Source: Flavobacterium sp. ASV13 (lineage in GTDB: Bacteria > Bacteroidota > Bacteroidia > Flavobacteriales > Flavobacteriaceae). From it: a DNA stretch of 64,000 bases. A model generated the notes under the pieces. The model was not told the DNA's origin. It worked only from the letters and a program-made list of their open reading frames with translations, and did no database searches. Shown here in pieces: positions 8,799 to 17,100 of the stretch. The translations under genes and the position numbers were made by a program. Position 1 is the first letter of the stretch; each line of letters begins with the position of its first letter. The stretch covers positions 372,001-436,000 of the forward strand of contig NZ_JQJY01000002.1 of assembly GCF_000745775.1 (NCBI RefSeq). Reading direction: 5' to 3'.

Positions 8799-9029
8799 TT
8801 GATTGTGCGAAGTGAAAAAGATAAATATTACTTAAAAGGTTTTGGAGAAAATCTAAAACGAATAAGAACTTTGAAGGGGCTTACTCAACAAAACTTAGCT
8901 GATATTCTTGAAGTAGAAATTAGTCAAGTTTCACGTTTGGAAAGAGGAGTACTAAATACTTCAATTATTCATGTTAAAAATATAGCTACAGCTTTAAACA
9001 TAGAAATTGCAGATTTATTTAATTTCTAA
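8799..9029 (+). CDS. XRE-family HTH regulator
   Basis: The 76-residue protein is a single Cro/C1-type helix-turn-helix (about 14-70), with GLTQQNLADILEVEISQVSR as the core helices. No ATG is available; TTG (taken here) or the GTG two codons later would start it. It diverges from the envelope/kinase gene string and its 3' end overlaps the next minus-strand gene by 15 bases. It probably represses the cargo genes, or itself, from the shared gap. Confidence 0.82.
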   Translation: MIVRSEKDKYYLKGFGENLKRIRTLKGLTQQNLADILEVEISQVSRLERGVLNTSIIHVKNIATALNIEIADLFNF

Positions 9030-9467
9030 AATGTTTTTCATTTCTTCTTTACTCAAAAAAGCATTACACCAACTGTAATTAATTAGTTCTCCTTCAAAAA
9101 TTTCCAAATTAATTGCAAAACTTGAATTATACACAATGGAGATATTAGAATCTTCTTTTTTGTATTCAATATCATAAGCCTTTACTTTTTTGCCAAATGA
9201 GCAAGCAACGCAATATGTATTTCTGTGTTCAACTTTAACTACTTGAATTTTTTCCTCATGATTATTGTACCTCTTAAAAACAAATCTACTCATTGATAAA
9301 AAATCACCTGATTCAAAATGGTCAATTAAATCAAATTTTTCAAAAATTTCTTTCAACATCTCAGTACTTGTGTTCCTTAATGCTAAATCTAAACATTCTA
9401 TAAATGCCAATGTATCTTCAATAGATAAAATAGACTCCTTGCTTTTTGTTGTAATAATTTTTCTCAT
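9015..9467 (-). CDS. Hypothetical protein of mobile element
   Basis: The 150-residue protein has a helical N-terminal half and a beta-rich C-terminal half including YCVACSFGKKVKAYDIEY (about 86-103). No known domain was recognised. Its two nearby Cys residues (C87, C90) could bind a metal. It overlaps the tail of the convergent XRE gene. It lies between the regulator and the polymerase-like gene, in what looks like the element's maintenance module. Confidence 0.6.
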   Translation of the reverse strand: MRKIITTKSKESILSIEDTLAFIECLDLALRNTSTEMLKEIFEKFDLIDHFESGDFLSMSRFVFKRYNNHEEKIQVVKVEHRNTYCVACSFGKKVKAYDIEYKKEDSNISIVYNSSFAINLEIFEGELINYSWCNAFLSKEEMKNILEIK

Positions 9468-9627
9468 ATTATGTGAAATATCTGATTATGTATTTTTAAC
9501 TGCCCATGATTAACTAAAATGCGTATCATTAATTAAAATTTAATTAATCGCTTAAAGGTTCACTTTTCTGTGTCATTTAACTTTAAATTGTCTTGCAAAA
9601 AAGATTTTATAACTATAATCATAAAGA

Positions 9628-11016
9628 TTAATCCCAAGTCTTTATTTTCATCACTGGAATAAATCCTAATTCCGTTTCAAAAGTTCCTTCCATAAAATCA
9701 TAAACTACATCAATTTTTGATTCCACGACTACAATACAATCATGTAAGGTAAAAAATGGCAGTTTTTTTTTAAACTTATTACTTAGCCTTCTTGCTATAA
9801 TGTTCAACATAAAATAACTCTCCATTTGTAACATTAATCGAGAGAAGTTTAAATGATTCCCTTTTTTAAAAGATTTTACAAACTTTAAAATGGTAGGAAA
9901 TGAGTCTTTAAAACTTATCTCTTCTAAATTAAAAGTGCCATTTTTAGCATTCAGCATTGACAATAAAGCACTTTTAGCTTCCCTTAAAGTCAAATCCCTT
10001 ATTCTAAGTGTTTTACTACAATTAGCATCGCTTAATTGCGGAAAAAAGTATTCATTAAATTGCCAGTCGTGATAAGTATCCTCTAATGCATGAAACTCCT
10101 GAAGTTTTAATTGAAAATCACGATATAATAGCCCATTTAAAATCTTATTCCCAAAACTGTGAATTTCAATATTATCAAGGCTTACAGAGTCTTTTACTAA
10201 CATATAATGATTATAATATTCTTTATCTTTTATAATATTTTTTATATGAGAAGAAGAATTAGATTTATAGTTCTGTAGGAAATAATACAAAAATGTTGGG
10301 ACTGATGTCGAAATATCAATTTCTGCCAATTTTTCACCATTATATTTCAAAAACTTACGAAATTGTTTTGGGAAACCTGTTATATTTGAATGAAATCGCC
10401 CATCAGTTAAAGGGTTTAGACTCATATGGTACTCCCCATTTTTGATTTTCAATATTTTAAAAGCATTTACAAAATATTTTTTCAAATTGCCCTTCTCTTC
10501 CAACTCATCAGAATTTAAATCTAGGGCTTTCTGAAAATCAATTGTAAGCAGTTCTGAATCAAAGCAATTAACTAAAAAATTGCAATTTTTTCTTATTTCA
10601 ATTGGAACATCTTTTAGTGAATTAGATTTCAGCTTTCTGCTTAAGAATCTATCCGTTATTAAATATGGCTCTAATTGCACATTCTGATAAAAAGGTCTTA
10701 ATCTATAAGAGTAAGAGCGTCCCTCTCTATAATTTTGCCTCTCTAGTATGTTTCCAATTGAAGGGAAATTTTCTCCTAAATAACGAATATGGTTTCTGTA
10801 ATCATGATTGTACGACTGCAATAAAATAGACGACAAGGGAATATATGGTTTGTACACATCCGAATATGTTTTATCTATTTTATATGCCATACTCTGAATT
10901 ATAAAGTGGATTATTAAATATCCAAAATCAATATTAAAATCAAAATCTGGCTGAAAATGTTTTACTCTTTCTTGTAAGTCGACATTTTTTAGTTTGTAAA
11001 TGTAGTATTCTTTCAT
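9628..11016 (-). CDS. DNA polymerase A palm-like protein of mobile element
   Basis: The 462-residue protein shows features recalling family A polymerases. GRFHSNITGFPKQFRKFL (206-223) is followed by AEIDISTSVP (231-240), which resembles motif A with D234. LTLREAKSALLSMLNAKNG (342-360) occupies the motif B region, LQMES (396-400) matches a fingers-type helix, and FFTLHDCIVV (421-430) resembles motif C, with HDC in place of HDE. No 3'-5' exonuclease domain is evident. It may be the element's replication protein or a non-templated nucleotidyltransferase. The gene sits between the excisionase-like gene and the XRE regulator. Confidence 0.6.
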   Translation of the reverse strand: MKEYYIYKLKNVDLQERVKHFQPDFDFNIDFGYLIIHFIIQSMAYKIDKTYSDVYKPYIPLSSILLQSYNHDYRNHIRYLGENFPSIGNILERQNYREGRSYSYRLRPFYQNVQLEPYLITDRFLSRKLKSNSLKDVPIEIRKNCNFLVNCFDSELLTIDFQKALDLNSDELEEKGNLKKYFVNAFKILKIKNGEYHMSLNPLTDGRFHSNITGFPKQFRKFLKYNGEKLAEIDISTSVPTFLYYFLQNYKSNSSSHIKNIIKDKEYYNHYMLVKDSVSLDNIEIHSFGNKILNGLLYRDFQLKLQEFHALEDTYHDWQFNEYFFPQLSDANCSKTLRIRDLTLREAKSALLSMLNAKNGTFNLEEISFKDSFPTILKFVKSFKKGNHLNFSRLMLQMESYFMLNIIARRLSNKFKKKLPFFTLHDCIVVVESKIDVVYDFMEGTFETELGFIPVMKIKTWD

Positions 11017-11146
11017 TTTTTAAAATTGGGCATAGCAATAGCATCGCAAATGCAAAAACATTGCTATTCTGGTTAATTAAAATATTCTATTCTAAGTATA
11101 TTAGCCTTATAAAGTAGTTTCCATTTTATGTATTAAAAAATAGATT

Positions 11147-11446
11147 TTATAAGTTATTCGATGGCTTCTTTAGTCGGTCAAGAATTTGACTTTCTTGATA
11201 ATATACCCTATTCCCTAATTTTTGAGCAGGCAGAGTACCATCATTGTTCCAGTGAAAGAGAGTTGTGTAAGAAACTTTTAGCATTTCACTTACCTCTTTT
11301 CGAGACAATAAATGATTTGTAGTCTCGACTGTAGCTTTATTTTTAATTGGATTATTTTTTTCTAATTCTGCTTTTAAACATTCAGCAATTAGGTTTGTTA
11401 AATCGGAAATTGACAAATTAAGCATTTGTACATTTTGCATATTCAT
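11147..11446 (-). CDS. Excisionase-like HTH protein
   Basis: The 99-residue protein has a C-terminal helix-turn-helix of the MerR/excisionase (HTH_17) type: LLSRKEVSEMLKVSYTTLFHW, about 47-67. It continues into GTLPAQKLGNRVYYQESQIL, the typical wing and following strand. Such proteins in Bacteroidota integrative elements assist excision or activate element genes. The N-terminus is helical. It lies upstream of the polymerase-like gene and about 600 bases from the integrase. Confidence 0.82.
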   Translation of the reverse strand: MNMQNVQMLNLSISDLTNLIAECLKAELEKNNPIKNKATVETTNHLLSRKEVSEMLKVSYTTLFHWNNDGTLPAQKLGNRVYYQESQILDRLKKPSNNL

Positions 11447-12003
11447 ATTTAGTTATCTATTTAGTTAATAATTATTTGTTTTTTTGCTTGAATAAAAAAA
11501 ATCAAAATAGATACAAAACATAAACTGCTCCTTAAGGGTTAAGGAATTACAGAATGTAAAATGAAAAGGGAAGCAAACAACAAATTGCTTAGGTGCAATT
11601 GTTACAATTGGGTCAGACATTCGAAACAGAACGTTTTCTAATGCCAAGTTGCAGTAGTTTTTTTTCATCTTTAGATTTTTTTATTTGGTATTAAATTACC
11701 CGTATCGCTATAAACCACCTTTTAAAATTTTTCAATAAAACAGGTTGGTATTCTCTTTTTGAGAATTCGTGATTCTTTTTTTGAAGAATCGGATACATTT
11801 TTATTTTCTGCTACAGAGGTACGGCAAATTATTTAAAAAAACTGTCTATTTTGCAAAAATTTAAGAAAAAAGAAAACGTCAAACACAATCAAAAAAAACA
11901 CTAAACATTCTTAATTGACGAAATTCCCAAAATAAATTACTCCCTTTAAACATACTTTTACATTTCTAATTTAGAAGATTACCCAATGTGTTTATAAAAG
12001 AAG
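11447..12003. other. Gap between excisionase-like and integrase genes
   Basis: No convincing gene was found. A 67-codon minus-strand ORF (11465-11668) has low-complexity content, no domain and a Phe/Cys-rich composition, so it is doubtful. The rest is very AT-rich. The region could hold the promoter of the excisionase-like gene, but no clear TAnnTTTG element stands out. Confidence 0.4.
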
Positions 12004-12027
12004 AAAGCCTCCGATTAAAGAGGCTTT
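12004..12027 (-). terminator. Terminator of the integrase gene
   Basis: AAAGCCTC and GAGGCTTT form an 8-bp stem with an 8-base loop directly after the integrase stop. The T-run on the minus strand is short. Confidence 0.55.
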
Positions 12028-12030
12028 TAA

Positions 12031-13335
12031 CTATATTAATATTTTCTGTTTTTCCCACAATGCTTTCAGCTTTTCCGCATATTCTTTTGGAGTTATTTTA
12101 ATATAGGAAAGAAACTGTTTTTCGGTAGCGTGTCCAGTAATTTTCATTATTGTCATAGTATCTAATTTTCCATATAAGTTCGTTGCAAAACTTCTCCTGC
12201 AAATATGAGAGCTGACAAGTTCGAATTTAGGATATTTCCCATCTATCTTTCTATAAAGTTTTTTCTTCTTTCCATTTTCTTCAATTTCAATTTTTTTCTT
12301 TCGAGCACCTTCAACCACTTCGGTTAAGCCTACTTTTTCAGCTATAATTTTAATGTATTTATTAAAATTTTGGTCACTTATCATTCTAGGAAATTCTCCA
12401 TTTCTTTTGTTCAGTATTTTTTCAACTTGTTCATGAATAGGAATAATTACTGGAAAATCTGTTTTTAAAGTCGTCTTAAATATAAATCCGTCTTCTAGAT
12501 TTTCTTTTGTTAATTTTAGAAAATCTGAAATTCTCAATCCTGTTCTAAGTCCAATTATAAACCAATCTCTAGCATTATCTAAAAAGTCAGTCTTAAAATT
12601 AAATTCAAAAATTGTATTAATTTCATGTTCTTTTAAATATATATCGTTGGTTTTGTTTTTTGGTTTGTAAAATTCTCTAGTATATAATTCATTTGAGACA
12701 TCTAATCCTTGTCTTTTTGCATCGTTACAAATCAATTTTATTATTGAAATGTATCCCCCAATTGTATTGCTCTTAACGACATTTTTTTGTTCAATATAAG
12801 CTGTAAATTTTCTATGAAATTCAAGGTCAATTTCACTTATTTTTAATTTGATGTTATAGAAGTTTTCAAATTCAATAATTTTAGACAATGTTGTTTTATA
12901 GTCCTGAATTGTTCTAGGCTTTATTAAGTTTCCGTCTTTTCCTCTTCTTGTAACTGATTCTATTATAAAAGTATCTGCGAAGTTTGTAAAGAATAATTTT
13001 TGCTTTTCTTCAATAGCAATGTCTTGACTATTAAAAAATAACCCAACTTTTAATTTTAGCCACTGGTTATTTATTTTAATTGTAGCTTCAGAAATTTTTG
13101 TACTTTCATACTCATTCCTAATATAACTTTGAAGTTCCGCTAATTTCTTATTGACTTCTTTGTGGTTTAACTCAGTTGTTGGCAGTACTTCTTGTTTTGA
13201 TATGCTCCATCTGTCTTTAGGGCATTCCAAACCTGTTTTTGCTTCAAAATCATTTTGACTGTCAAGTTTAAATCTTATATAGATAGAGCACCAATCAGAT
13301 TTTCCTCGTCTTATTCTGTAATTTATTGAAGCCAT
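12031..13335 (-). CDS. int: Tyrosine recombinase (integrase)
   Basis: The 434-residue protein has an N-terminal arm-binding region (about 1-95), a SAM-like core-binding domain (about 110-215) and a catalytic domain (about 230-425). The expected residues are present: R268 in TGLRISDF, a lysine near 291, H377-x-x-R380 in SSHICRRS, H402 in GHAT and nucleophile Y411 in LSYIK. This is the Bacteroides/flavobacterial type of site-specific integrase. It sits at the island's right end, reading inward, about 190 bases from the attR core. It is intact, so the island may still move. Confidence 0.96.
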   Translation of the reverse strand: MASINYRIRRGKSDWCSIYIRFKLDSQNDFEAKTGLECPKDRWSISKQEVLPTTELNHKEVNKKLAELQSYIRNEYESTKISEATIKINNQWLKLKVGLFFNSQDIAIEEKQKLFFTNFADTFIIESVTRRGKDGNLIKPRTIQDYKTTLSKIIEFENFYNIKLKISEIDLEFHRKFTAYIEQKNVVKSNTIGGYISIIKLICNDAKRQGLDVSNELYTREFYKPKNKTNDIYLKEHEINTIFEFNFKTDFLDNARDWFIIGLRTGLRISDFLKLTKENLEDGFIFKTTLKTDFPVIIPIHEQVEKILNKRNGEFPRMISDQNFNKYIKIIAEKVGLTEVVEGARKKKIEIEENGKKKKLYRKIDGKYPKFELVSSHICRRSFATNLYGKLDTMTIMKITGHATEKQFLSYIKITPKEYAEKLKALWEKQKILI

Positions 13336-13370
13336 ATATTGTTTTCTTCAAAGATAGAAAAAATATATTA

Positions 13371-13392
13371 ATTTTACCCCCAATTTTACCCC
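13371..13392. repeat. Right arm-type repeat of the island
   Basis: This segment is identical over 22 bases to the repeat near the left end and in the same orientation. It lies between the integrase start and attR. The double ATTTTACCCC unit suggests paired integrase arm-binding sites; it may also overlap the integrase promoter. Confidence 0.6.
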
Positions 13393-13522
13393 CATATCTT
13401 TGTTATGCATGTTAATTTAGTTGAATTAAAATTAATTAAATCATGCAAAAATCTTTATAAAGCCACTATTTTAAGGTAATTATAAAATAATTTAGATTTC
13501 AATACAAAAACAGATGGTACTT

Positions 13523-13535
13523 CTATTATCCGCAC
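13523..13535 (+). other. attR core of the integrated element
   Basis: The 13 bases CTATTATCCGCAC duplicate the tRNA-Leu 3' end with no tRNA body upstream. The bases beyond (TTAAACAAAG...) are probably the original chromosomal sequence that followed the tRNA before integration. Confidence 0.85.
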
Positions 13536-13542
13536 TTAAACA

Positions 13543-13578
13543 AAGCTTCTGAAGATTTTTTCAGAAGCTTTTTTGTTT
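13543..13578 (+). terminator. Ancestral tRNA-Leu terminator, now orphaned
   Basis: AAGCTTCTGA pairs perfectly with TCAGAAGCTT, followed by TTTTTG and more T. It lies directly after attR and has no gene to terminate, which fits its having served tRNA-Leu before the island inserted. Confidence 0.75.
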
Positions 13579-13698
13579 TTACTACATTTTTTTTGTTGTT
13601 AAAGTTGTTGATAAAAGATTTACTATAAATCTGTTTTACCTTTTACTATTTTTATTTTTGAAATAGCTTTAAAAATTAATTACAAACTATTTAACTTT

Positions 13699-14877
13699 AT
13701 GAACAAGCTTAACATTTTTGTTAGTTCAACTTGCTATGACCTTTCGCAATTAAGAACAAATATTTATGATTTTATAGCAGAAAGTGGACACAATCCAATA
13801 TTATCTGAATATAATAGTTTTCCAGTTTCCCCAGAGCTAAATGCTGTCGAAAATTGCATGAAAAATGTAACAGAAAACGCAGATATTTTAGTCTTAGTGG
13901 TAGGGAACAGATATGGAAATGTAATAGATACTGGTCGATCTATTACAAATACAGAATTTTTAACTGCTAAACAAAAAGGAATTCCTGTTTTTTGTTTTAT
14001 CGATAAAAATGTTTTAAACACATTGAGCTTTTGGAAAGAAAATAAAGACGGTAATTTTTCAAAATTTGTCGACAATACTAAAATATTTGAATTTATAGAT
14101 GATATTCGAACTAAGAAAAATCTATGGGTCTTTCCTTTCGAACAATCAAAAGAAATAATCGAAACATTGAAAATTCAATTATCATACTTATTTAAAGATA
14201 GTTTAAAAGTCAAAAGTATATTAGATAAAAATATTGATGAATTTTTCAAATTAAAAGTAAGCGACAAATGTTTGAAAATTTTAATTGAAAAAAATAATCT
14301 GTATGAGTTTCAATTTCTTTATCAAACGTTTATAGATGAAATTGAAAAAAAAGAATTTTTAAAAAATGATATTGAGTATTCAATTTTAGTAGAGCCTAAA
14401 CATTTTATCCGTGAAGTCGAAGAATTGGCTAGCTGGGGATTAAACCGTCTTAATTCATTAGAATCAATAATTAGCTATATCAATAATTTATTTCCAGCTA
14501 TAAACAAATTTGTTAATGAACCTGGAAAACCTTCTGACATTAAAGGACTATATTACACATCGATAAAATACTCACAGATATTTGAACAATTATTAAATTG
14601 GATGATTGAAGTAAAAAGTACCTTCATCACTGAAGAGTATTCAGATTTAAAAATCTATTTGGCAGGAATGGCTTCAGATCTTGTTGAAGAATTATGGAAT
14701 TTCCCTTATCATGTAAAATCTCAAATCGAAAAGATTAAAGAACAACAATTAACAGGAGAACCTATAGCCCCCTTAAACCTAAATTTAATATTAGACGTAA
14801 ACAAGGAAGCCCAAATAAAGTTTACAGAAAGAATACAAGAAATGACCAACACAATAAACAAGCAATTATACCCTTAA
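13699..14877 (+). CDS. DUF4062 domain protein
   Basis: The 392-residue protein starts with a DUF4062 domain: NIFVSSTCYDLSQLRTNIYDFI (the opening of residues 5-26), then ADILVLVVGNRYG (about 61-73) and the ITNTEFLTAKQKGIPV helix (about 81-96). DUF4062 is a TIR-like Rossmann fold often found at the front of STAND NTPases and other signalling proteins, for example NWD1 and TEP1. Here it stands alone with a helical C-terminal region (about 170-392) and no NTPase motif. The gene lies about 160 bases outside attR and may belong to an older insertion at the same site. A TATTTTTG box (13653-13660) lies 38 bases upstream. Confidence 0.85.
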   Translation: MNKLNIFVSSTCYDLSQLRTNIYDFIAESGHNPILSEYNSFPVSPELNAVENCMKNVTENADILVLVVGNRYGNVIDTGRSITNTEFLTAKQKGIPVFCFIDKNVLNTLSFWKENKDGNFSKFVDNTKIFEFIDDIRTKKNLWVFPFEQSKEIIETLKIQLSYLFKDSLKVKSILDKNIDEFFKLKVSDKCLKILIEKNNLYEFQFLYQTFIDEIEKKEFLKNDIEYSILVEPKHFIREVEELASWGLNRLNSLESIISYINNLFPAINKFVNEPGKPSDIKGLYYTSIKYSQIFEQLLNWMIEVKSTFITEEYSDLKIYLAGMASDLVEELWNFPYHVKSQIEKIKEQQLTGEPIAPLNLNLILDVNKEAQIKFTERIQEMTNTINKQLYP

Positions 14878-14988
14878 AATCATTTTTTGTAAATTAAAAA
14901 ATAATAACTAAAGTTTTCAAAGAAACCACAAAACAACATAAATCTTGTCATTCCCAGGCACAACAAAAATGACGATTATGATTGCGAA

Positions 14989-15090
14989 GATGGATTGAAA
15001 TCCATCCCTACAATATAATTTGTTCCTACGGAACGCTATATAAAATTCCGAAGGAATGATTTATTTTGTAGCTAGGGATTTCAATCCCTT
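14989..15090. repeat. MITE-like element with nested palindromes
   Basis: About 100 bases with imperfect terminal inverted repeats (GGATTGAAATCC...CCCTACA against TGTAGCTAGGGATTTCAATCC). They enclose two small hairpins, GTTCCTACGGAAC and ATTCCGAAGGAAT. There is no coding capacity. The form suggests a non-autonomous repeat. Nothing else is visible in the surrounding 14878-15257 gap. Confidence 0.6.
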
Positions 15091-15257
15091 GAAGACAAAG
15101 TAGCCACAAAGATTGTCACCTTGACGAAAGGAGATTTTCAGCATCACCAACGGTTTGTACACATGAATAAAATTGCGGAAATCACTCGAAATTTTTGTCG
15201 GTTTTGCTGTTTTGGTTTCTCCTTTCGTCGAAATGAACTGTGCTTTAAATGCATTTT

Positions 15258-15491
15258 TTAATCAACCTCTAAATAAGGATCTAAAACTTCTGCCAGTTTA
15301 TTGAGCCAGTAAAAACTATCTTCAATATTTTCTATTTCAGATTCCACAGTTTCGCATCCTCTCATTGCACATAACGAAAGCGTATAATTTACTTGGCGAA
15401 TTGTTTTTGCCATATCATCTGAATTTATCACATGAGTAAAAAAATCTTTTAGTCGTGTTTCGACTTCTTTTGAAAAGTTTTCTGTAGCCAT
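15258..15491 (-). CDS. Small helical protein, unknown function
   Basis: The 77-residue protein is acidic and predicted all-helical, with no recognised domain. It is transcribed divergently from an XRE regulator, and a perfect 16-bp palindrome lies exactly midway between the two start codons. That suggests joint control by the regulator. A toxin-antitoxin-like pair is possible but nothing in the sequence proves it. Confidence 0.6.
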   Translation of the reverse strand: MATENFSKEVETRLKDFFTHVINSDDMAKTIRQVNYTLSLCAMRGCETVESEIENIEDSFYWLNKLAEVLDPYLEVD

Positions 15492-15524
15492 TGTCTTATT
15501 TTTTGTTCAAATATAAAAATTTTT

Positions 15525-15540
15525 GACACAAATTTGTGTC
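15525..15540. promoter_or_regulatory. Palindromic operator between divergent genes
   Basis: GACACAAATTTGTGTC is a perfect 16-bp palindrome. It lies 33 bases from each of the two divergent start codons, so one bound XRE dimer could control both genes. Confidence 0.65.
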
Positions 15541-15573
15541 GTATTAAAAAATAATTGTTATGACTTTTGAAAT

Positions 15574-15804
15574 ATGAATATTTCAGAAGACATTTTTATT
15601 ACAAATCTTGGGATTCACATTAGACAACTCCGTGAAAAAAAAGAGTTATCACAGCAAGATTTAGCTGATGATTGTGATATTCCAAGAAATCAAATTGGCA
15701 GAATTGAAAGAGCTGAAATAAATACAGGTATAAAAACTCTTATACGTATAGCAAATGCTTTAGATATTGATCTTAAAGAATTGCTTGATTTTCCTTTGAA
15801 ATAA
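15574..15804 (+). CDS. XRE-family HTH regulator
   Basis: The 76-residue protein is a single Cro/C1-type HTH (about 12-68) with core ELSQQDLADDCDIPRNQIGR. It is related to the island's XRE protein in size and layout but clearly different in sequence. It probably represses itself and the divergent small helical gene through the palindrome 33 bases upstream of its ATG. Confidence 0.85.
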   Translation: MNISEDIFITNLGIHIRQLREKKELSQQDLADDCDIPRNQIGRIERAEINTGIKTLIRIANALDIDLKELLDFPLK

Positions 15805-15938
15805 AACTCAGAAGCTGTTTGTTAAAATACAAATTCTCTAATCAAGATTAATCAAACCGCTTATAACCACATCAATAATTGCGTTTTTTATTAAAAAAAA
15901 ACTTACTTTTGACATGCGTTAAACTTAATTTTTTTATT

Positions 15939-16133
15939 ATGAATAAAAATCATAAAAGATTCTTTTTGAGAATAATCGGTGCACTATCCATAACGATTTT
16001 TTTTATTTCAAAAATATTTGAAATAGACAACAAACTGACTGATGGCTTATTGATTTTAAGCGTGTCATGTTTTTCAATAATTATACTATATACTTTAATA
16101 AAGTATTTAAAAAACAATTATTTTGCTAAATAA
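15939..16133 (+). CDS. Small membrane protein, two helices
   Basis: The 64-residue product has a basic N-terminus (MNKNHKRFF) and two hydrophobic segments (about 10-26 and 34-54). The ATG was preferred over an in-frame start 60 bases upstream because it gives a normal membrane-protein N-terminus. No family was recognised. The 239 bases that follow hold no visible gene. Confidence 0.55.
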   Translation: MNKNHKRFFLRIIGALSITIFFISKIFEIDNKLTDGLLILSVSCFSIIILYTLIKYLKNNYFAK

Positions 16134-16372
16134 AGCACATAATGATTTTCCCCATTTACCTTCGAATTCCAACAAAACTGTTTTCAATGTAGACGAAACA
16201 TAAAAGAAAACATCTTTCCTGTTAAATAACCAAAATCTTTAACTCTCAAATCGTTATTATAATTTTCAAAACAAAAAAAACAGAACTCCGCATTTTTATA
16301 TTATTCGATATAATTATTTTTACTTTTTAAAAATCGTCAATCAAACGAATATTTCGTTTCAAACTTATAATC

Positions 16373-17026
16373 ATGTTCAAAAAATCAACTTTTGCTTTTG
16401 CTCTACTTTTTATTTTAAATTCATGTCTTGTTCAGCAAAAAAGTTTAGAAATAAACGATTGGTATGCTTTTACAAAATCTAATACCGCACAACAAGAGCC
16501 TTCAAATGTTTATGAGTTCACAGACGGAATGATTCGCATGCATGGCGAAGATCCAAGTTGTTTGATAACCAAAAAAAGCTATAAAAACTTTGAGCTTGCC
16601 CTTGAATATAGATGGAATCTCGACGAGAAATACAAAATGAAAGGCGTGAAAAACAGCGGCGTGATGTATAATATTCCGTTAGATGCTTCGGACAGAATTT
16701 GGCCAAAAGGAATTCAGTTTCAAATAAAAGAAAAAACTACCGGAGATTTTATCTTTTTGGATAACGTAACAGCAAAAGTAAATGGAAAATTAGTTGAAGC
16801 CGGAGCAAGTGTGGTTTCTCCTAAGTTTTTAGAGAACGAAAAACCATATGGTGAATGGAATTTGGTTGTCATTAAATCTTTCAACGGAAAAATCAAGCAA
16901 TATTTGAACGGAAAACTAGTAAATGAATGCACGGAAGCTTCTGCAACTGAAGGCAAAATTTCTTTGAATTATGAGCGTTCCCCGATTGATTTTAGAAATA
17001 TCCAGATAAAAAATATCTCTAAATAA
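16373..17026 (+). CDS. DUF1080 family lipoprotein (3-keto-disaccharide hydrolase-like)
   Basis: The 217-residue protein has a lipoprotein signal (FILNSC, Cys18) and a DUF1080 beta-sandwich. Typical segments are NDWYAFTKSN, the FELALEYRWN strand (about 64-73), a GVKNSGVMYNIP stretch, the GIQFQIKE strand and the ending PIDFRNIQIKNI. DUF1080 proteins include 3-keto-glycoside hydrolases and carbohydrate-binding lectin-like domains. It is probably surface- or periplasm-anchored and acts on sugar derivatives. No neighbouring sugar-utilisation genes are visible, so the substrate is unknown. Confidence 0.85.
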   Translation: MFKKSTFAFALLFILNSCLVQQKSLEINDWYAFTKSNTAQQEPSNVYEFTDGMIRMHGEDPSCLITKKSYKNFELALEYRWNLDEKYKMKGVKNSGVMYNIPLDASDRIWPKGIQFQIKEKTTGDFIFLDNVTAKVNGKLVEAGASVVSPKFLENEKPYGEWNLVVIKSFNGKIKQYLNGKLVNECTEASATEGKISLNYERSPIDFRNIQIKNISK

Positions 17027-17100
17027 ATTTAAACAAAAAAATTCTTCCCAATTCTACGCAACCATTTTGATATTCAAACATCTATTAAAAAAAGATTGTT

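Larger units (their letters stand above)
143..13535. mobile_element. tRNA-Leu-integrated genomic island, about 13.4 kb
   Basis: The element is bounded by 13-bp direct repeats, one of which is the 3' end of tRNA-Leu. It has a tyrosine recombinase facing inward at the right end, an excisionase-like HTH gene, a polymerase-palm-like gene and an XRE regulator, followed by cargo genes. A 22-bp direct repeat lies inside both ends and probably marks integrase arm sites. No conjugation, relaxase or phage structural gene is visible, so it is probably a mobilisable or satellite-like island rather than a complete ICE or prophage. Cargo genes are almost all on the minus strand and look like accessory or defence functions. 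Confidence 0.88.

Noticed and set aside
11465..11668. 67-codon minus-strand ORF before the excisionase-like gene
   Set aside because: Composition is Phe/Cys-rich and without motif; could not be supported as a gene.
143..13535. Complete prophage or conjugative element
   Set aside because: No capsid, tail, terminase, relaxase or type IV secretion genes are present between the attachment sites.
14989..15090. CRISPR repeat or array
   Set aside because: The palindromic units are not regularly spaced and have no unique spacers or cas genes; no CRISPR array was seen anywhere in the window.
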